In this document: one piece after another, positions 6,122 to 8,534 of the stretch
Layout: the number at the start of each line of letters is the position of its first letter
Numbering within the stretch: the stretch's first letter is position 1
NCBI GenBank assembly: GCA_902482195.1
Contig: CABSZQ010000034.1
Location: forward strand, 1-8,534
Origin: an uncultured Haemophilus sp.
Lineage (GTDB): Bacteria > Pseudomonadota > Gammaproteobacteria > Enterobacterales > Pasteurellaceae
Direction: 5' to 3'
Length of the DNA: 8,534 nt
The notes under the pieces: generated by a model
Database searches by the model: none
What the model was told of the DNA's origin: nothing
What the model saw: only the letters and a program-made list of their open reading frames with translations
Translations under genes and position numbers: made by a program

Positions 6122-6955
6122 ATGACTGAACAAACTAAAAAATCATTAACAAAAGGCGATATTCGTAGCACTTACTGGCGTTCAACTTTCTTGCTAGGTT
6201 CCTTCAACTTTGAACGTATGCAAGCAATGGGTTTCTGTGTATCGATGATCCCAGCCATTAAACGTCTTTACAGCAAAAAAGAAGATCAAGCGGCTGCATT
6301 AAAACGCCACTTAGAATTCTTCAACACCCAGCCTTGGGTAGCCTCATCTATCATCGGTGTAACCGCCGCGATGGAACAAGAACGCGCGAATGGCAACGAT
6401 ATTGATGACTCCGCAATCAGCGGGGTGAAAGTCGGTTTAATGGGACCATTAGCCGGTGTGGGTGACCCAATTTTCTGGGGAACATTACGTCCTGTACTCG
6501 CGGCACTTGGTGCGGGCTTAGCCCTTACAGGTAGCCTTTTAGGGCCATTACTTTTCTTCATCGGTATCAACCTTTGCCGTGGTTTAACCCGTTGGTATGG
6601 CTTTAAATATGGCTATGAAAAAGGTACCACCATCGTTAACGATATGGGCGGCGGCCGCTTACAAAAATTGACGCAGGGGGCGTCTATCCTCGGTCTCTTT
6701 GTCATGGGCTCACTGGTATCGAAATGGACGAGCATTAATATTCCATTAGAACTTTCCCGCTATAAAAACCAAATGGGCGAAGAAGTGGTGACCACCGTAC
6801 AAAGCGTGTTAAACGACCTTCTCCCAGGCCTTGCTGCATTAGGTTTAACGTTCTTATGTATGTATTTATTACGTAAAAAAGTTAACGCCATGTACATCAT
6901 CTTCGCCTTATTCGGCGTGGGTATTTTAGGCTATCATTTTGGTGTGTTAGCGTAA
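6122..6955 (+). CDS. manZ: PTS mannose-family transporter subunit IID
   Basis: The 277-residue product begins MTEQTKKSLTKGDIRSTYWRS, as expected for IID proteins, which are unique to the mannose PTS family. Conserved blocks include RSTFLLGSFNFERMQAMGF, FFNTQPWVASSIIGV, AMEQERA, GLMGPLAGVGDPIFWGTLRP (about residues 107-126), and a hydrophobic C-terminal end. IID forms the membrane complex with ManY. The chosen ATG at 6122 has AGGAAG at 6111-6116, overlapping the manY stop region, with a 5-base gap. In-frame ATGs at 6089 and 6092 lie inside manY and would add an unrelated hydrophilic extension, so they are rejected. This is the last gene of manXYZ: a strong terminator begins 12 bases after its stop. 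Confidence 0.95.
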   Translation: MTEQTKKSLTKGDIRSTYWRSTFLLGSFNFERMQAMGFCVSMIPAIKRLYSKKEDQAAALKRHLEFFNTQPWVASSIIGVTAAMEQERANGNDIDDSAISGVKVGLMGPLAGVGDPIFWGTLRPVLAALGAGLALTGSLLGPLLFFIGINLCRGLTRWYGFKYGYEKGTTIVNDMGGGRLQKLTQGASILGLFVMGSLVSKWTSINIPLELSRYKNQMGEEVVTTVQSVLNDLLPGLAALGLTFLCMYLLRKKVNAMYIIFALFGVGILGYHFGVLA

Positions 6956-6967
6956 TATATTATGATA

Positions 6968-7005
6968 TTGCCTTCCCTCTTTCGCTTGAGGGAAGGCAAA
7001 TTTTT
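6968..7005 (+). terminator. Strong intrinsic terminator after manZ
   Basis: TTGCCTTCCCTC (6968-6979) pairs perfectly over 12 bases with GAGGGAAGGCAA (6988-6999) around an 8-base loop, followed by A and five Ts (7001-7005). It lies between manZ and the gene at 7025, so it should end most manXYZ transcripts. Any expression of the next gene from the man promoter would depend on read-through. Confidence 0.92.
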
Positions 7006-7024
7006 AGCATGACATATAAATCCT

Positions 7025-7396
7025 ATGAACCTGAAAGATCTCATCAAGCCACCACCGGCTGAAGGCTATATCAAAAATTCATCCAATTTAGTGACCGCAC
7101 TTTTTGTTCTGGCGGGCATTCTTTATTATCCTACTAATGGCTATGGTGCCGTCATCGCCTTAATTGCTGCACTAATCGTATTAATCGGGCAAAAAATGCT
7201 GATTGCTCAAACCAATAAAGATTTCACAGAAATGCAATTAGCCGAAAAGCAATTCCAAGAAACCCAAAACAGCGATTATCTCCGCTTTATTGAAGCTCGA
7301 GCCACCCAAATGTTGCGCGACAACAAAGTGCTTTCCGAAAAAGGCAAAAAAGAGTTGGAGAGATTACTGTCTGTCGTCAAAACGCATTTAGCCTAG
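7025..7396 (+). CDS. Unrecognised two-helix membrane protein downstream of manXYZ
   Basis: The 123-residue product is not one I recognise. Residues 1-20 are polar (MNLKDLIKPPPAEGYIKNSS). Two hydrophobic segments follow at about 21-36 and 40-60, separated by the short turn PTNGYG. The remainder (about 61-123) is a highly charged, probably helical cytoplasmic tail rich in Lys, Glu and Gln (QLAEKQFQETQ, RATQMLRDNK, KGKKELERLL) that could form a coiled coil. The codon use and an in-frame uptake signal look native. It is not the DUF986 protein (ManO/YobD) that follows manXYZ in E. coli, whose sequence differs. The ATG at 7025 has no clear Shine-Dalgarno sequence and lies 19 bases beyond the terminator, so both promoter and start are uncertain. 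A role connected with the PTS is suggested only by position. Confidence 0.72.
   Translation: MNLKDLIKPPPAEGYIKNSSNLVTALFVLAGILYYPTNGYGAVIALIAALIVLIGQKMLIAQTNKDFTEMQLAEKQFQETQNSDYLRFIEARATQMLRDNKVLSEKGKKELERLLSVVKTHLA
7094..7102 (-). repeat. Haemophilus-type DNA uptake signal in the first membrane helix of the unknown protein
   Basis: Exact ACCGCACTT on the coding strand, read Thr24-Ala25-Leu26 at the start of the first hydrophobic segment. Confidence 0.95.
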
Positions 7397-7447
7397 CGAC
7401 GCCAAAATAATCATAACTTTTAGCTATATGAAATAAGCTTTTCTTCT

Positions 7448-7476
7448 TTTTCTTATTTAAGTTAGAAAGGTATTAT
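7448..7476 (+). promoter_or_regulatory. Possible promoter for the AhpD-like gene
   Basis: TATTAT (7471-7476) matches the -10 consensus at 5 of 6 positions; the -35 region 17 bases upstream is a weak T-rich TTTTCT. Transcription would begin near 7483, about 32 bases before the ATG. The spacer 7397-7514 is AT-rich and I see no strong terminator or OxyR-like pattern in it. Confidence 0.3.
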
Positions 7477-7514
7477 CAAACGGAAATTTATGATTTATCC
7501 CTTAGGAGTAGTTT

Positions 7515-8060
7515 ATGTCTCAATTTAAAATTCACACCATTGAATCAGCCCCTGAAGCAGCACAAGAAGCTTTAAAAGCCGTACAAAATGCCAATGGTTT
7601 TATTCCAAATTTAATTGGTGTTCTTGCGAACGCCCCTACCGCACTTGAAACTTATCGCACAGTGGGTGGCATTAATGGTCGTAACAGCTTAACGGCAACA
7701 GAACGCGAAGTGGTGCAAATTACCGCTGCCGTAGTCAATGGATGTGGTTTCTGTGTAGCTGGCCACACGAAGATCGCTTTAAAAGTGTTAAAACTTGAAG
7801 AAGAGCTTGTAAACCAAATTCGTGCAACTGCTCGTATTGAAAGTGATAAAAAACTCGATACTTTAGCGCGTTTCACCCTTGCCGTTATTTTACAAAAAGC
7901 AAAATTAACGGAAGCGCAGCTTAAAGCATTCTTTGATGCGGGTTATACCCAAGAAAATGCCATTGATGTGATTTTAGGGGTTAGCCTCGCCACATTATGT
8001 AACTATGTGAACAACATTGCTGAAACCCCAATCAACCCTGAATTACAGGCATTTGCATAA
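7515..8060 (+). CDS. AhpD-like/carboxymuconolactone decarboxylase family protein
   Basis: The 181-residue all-helical product belongs to the CMD/AhpD superfamily. The segment EREVVQITAAVVNGCGFCVAGHTKIA (about residues 63-88) contains Glu65, Cys77, Cys80 and His84. The spacing E-x11-C-x2-C-x3-H equals that of the proton relay and disulfide centre of mycobacterial AhpD (Glu118, Cys130, Cys133, His137), so peroxidase or disulfide-reductant activity is likely rather than decarboxylation. An N-terminal segment with NGFIPNLIGVLANAPTALETY is typical of the CMD-family peroxidase-like branch. Start choice is clear: AGGAG at 7504-7508 lies 6 bases before the ATG. No ahpC or lipoamide partner is adjacent, so this is a stand-alone member. 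It converges on a TlpA-like thioredoxin gene across a shared terminator. Physiological substrate unknown. Confidence 0.88.
   Translation: MSQFKIHTIESAPEAAQEALKAVQNANGFIPNLIGVLANAPTALETYRTVGGINGRNSLTATEREVVQITAAVVNGCGFCVAGHTKIALKVLKLEEELVNQIRATARIESDKKLDTLARFTLAVILQKAKLTEAQLKAFFDAGYTQENAIDVILGVSLATLCNYVNNIAETPINPELQAFA
7638..7646 (-). repeat. Haemophilus-type DNA uptake signal inside the AhpD-like gene
   Basis: Exact ACCGCACTT on the coding strand, read Thr42-Ala43-Leu44 in the segment ANAPTALETY. Confidence 0.95.
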
Positions 8061-8075
8061 TCAAGCCAATATTAA

Positions 8076-8084
8076 AAGTGCGGT
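8076..8084 (+). repeat. Haemophilus-type DNA uptake signal, left arm of the terminator hairpin
   Basis: Exact AAGTGCGGT, paired with the inverted copy at 8093-8101. Confidence 0.95.
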
Positions 8085-8092
8085 CATTTTTG

Positions 8093-8101
8093 ACCGCACT
8101 T
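8093..8101 (-). repeat. Haemophilus-type DNA uptake signal, right arm of the terminator hairpin
   Basis: Exact ACCGCACTT, the inverted partner of the copy at 8076-8084. Inverted uptake-signal pairs used as terminators are well known in Haemophilus. Confidence 0.95.
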
Positions 8102-8103
8102 TT

Positions 8104-8534
8104 TTATTCCTTCACAAATTGTTTTATTTGATCTGAATTGAGATGCCCTGGTTGTTCTTTGATAAGGTTTAAATCCTTATCCAACAGCAAATTAAATGGA
8201 TAGCCTAATACATTGGCTCGTTTAATGATTTCACCGTTTTCATCCAATAATACCGTGATATTTTTATAATCCAAGCCTTTATACCAATTGATAAATTTTT
8301 GGCTATTTTGTTCGTTTTTTTGTCCAGGTGAGGCAATCGTAATCACATTAAAATCCAAATTCTTTTCAGCACTAAGATCGTCAATTTCCGCTAAACCTGC
8401 CAGACAAATTGGACACCAAGATGCCCACATTTTGATGTAAAGTGGTTTGCCTTGATATTGTGATAAAGATACAGTTTGATTATCCAATGTTTTCAATGGA
8501 ACATCAGCCAAAGACACCTTTTCTTGTGCAAAAC
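8104..8534 (-). CDS. TlpA-like periplasmic thioredoxin, similar to the N-terminal domain of Neisseria PilB (5' end outside window)
   Basis: About 142 C-terminal residues are visible, ending in TAA at 8106-8104. The frame stays open past the GTG at 8517-8515 to the window edge and reads FAQEKVSLAD, which looks like the end of an exported signal peptide, so that GTG is not the start and the gene is truncated by the window. The thioredoxin-fold active site KMWASWCPICLAGL carries the CxxC pair, and GYPFNLLLD holds the cis-Pro. The order LKT-D-KGKP-WASWCP-C, then TIASPG, then WY-GL-Y matches the N-terminal domain of Neisseria PilB (as I recall it), which supplies electrons to its methionine sulfoxide reductase domains. 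A similar role, reducing a periplasmic MsrAB with electrons from a CcdA/DsbD-like membrane protein, is inferred; any such partners would lie outside the window. Confidence 0.82.
   Translation of the reverse strand, partial: FAQEKVSLADVPLKTLDNQTVSLSQYQGKPLYIKMWASWCPICLAGLAEIDDLSAEKNLDFNVITIASPGQKNEQNSQKFINWYKGLDYKNITVLLDENGEIIKRANVLGYPFNLLLDKDLNLIKEQPGHLNSDQIKQFVKE

Larger units (their letters stand above)
8074..8105. terminator. Bidirectional terminator formed by two inverted uptake signals
   Basis: AAAAGTGCGGTCA (8074-8086) pairs perfectly over 13 bases with TGACCGCACTTTT (8091-8103) around a TTTT loop, followed by more Ts. The A-run on the left becomes a T-run on the other strand, so it can end transcription of both the AhpD-like gene and the convergent thioredoxin gene. 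The stem ends directly at the thioredoxin stop codon. Confidence 0.94.

Noticed and set aside
6089..7042. Similar MNLKD-type openings at 6092 and 7025, suggesting a duplicated start region
   Set aside because: The match is five residues in two different frames and contexts with no further similarity; coincidence is sufficient.
7431..7458. Inverted repeat AAATAAG ... CTTATTT upstream of the AhpD-like gene
   Set aside because: It has only AT pairs and a 14-base loop with no following T-run, so it is probably chance in an AT-rich spacer.
1..8534. tRNA, rRNA, CRISPR arrays, insertion sequences, phage genes or defence systems
   Set aside because: No such repeats, conserved RNA motifs, transposase-like proteins or direct-repeat target sites were seen; the window is almost fully occupied by ordinary chromosomal genes.

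Overview
The window looks like chromosome of a Pasteurellaceae bacterium, probably a Haemophilus of the H. parainfluenzae type or a close relative. The main evidence is nine exact copies of the Haemophilus-type DNA uptake signal (AAGTGCGGT or its complement ACCGCACTT) in 8.5 kb. GC content is moderate, roughly 43-46% in the stretches I counted by hand. The species is inference; the uptake-signal dialect is seen directly.

Layout. (1) Positions 1-468 hold the 3' part of a YgiD-type extradiol dioxygenase gene, cut by the window edge. (2) A 94-base convergent spacer holds a Haemophilus uptake signal and a stem-loop terminator whose left arm is exactly the Neisseria uptake 10-mer. (3) On the minus strand, reading leftward from 4026, come a small DMT-type (YdcZ/DUF606) membrane transporter, ydbH (large AsmA-like envelope protein) and ynbE (tiny outer-membrane lipoprotein). 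In enterobacteria ydbH-ynbE is followed by ydbL, which is absent here. (4) Positions 4027-4326 form a 300-base divergent control region with a good CRP-type site, a plausible promoter spaced for class I activation and a small inverted repeat. (5) Positions 4327-6955 hold manX-manY-manZ, a complete mannose-family phosphotransferase permease (IIAB, IIC, IID), closed by a strong terminator. (6) After that terminator lies an unrecognised two-helix membrane protein gene (7025-7396). (7) Positions 7515-8060 encode an AhpD-like/carboxymuconolactone-decarboxylase-family protein with the full Glu/Cys-x-x-Cys/His set. (8) A bidirectional terminator built from two inverted uptake signals separates it from a convergent TlpA-like thioredoxin, cut by the right edge, which resembles the N-terminal domain of Neisseria PilB.

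How the genes work together. ManX passes phosphate from HPr to sugar entering through ManY/ManZ, and CRP control of this operon would fit carbon-catabolite regulation. YdbH and YnbE are known in E. coli as partners in an inner-to-outer-membrane bridge for lipid homeostasis. The two right-hand genes both encode CxxC thiol-redox proteins but are transcribed toward each other.

I do not see a wholly new system. The best leads are the Neisseria-type uptake word in the first terminator, the missing ydbL, and the unknown membrane protein placed behind the manXYZ terminator without a visible promoter or Shine-Dalgarno sequence.
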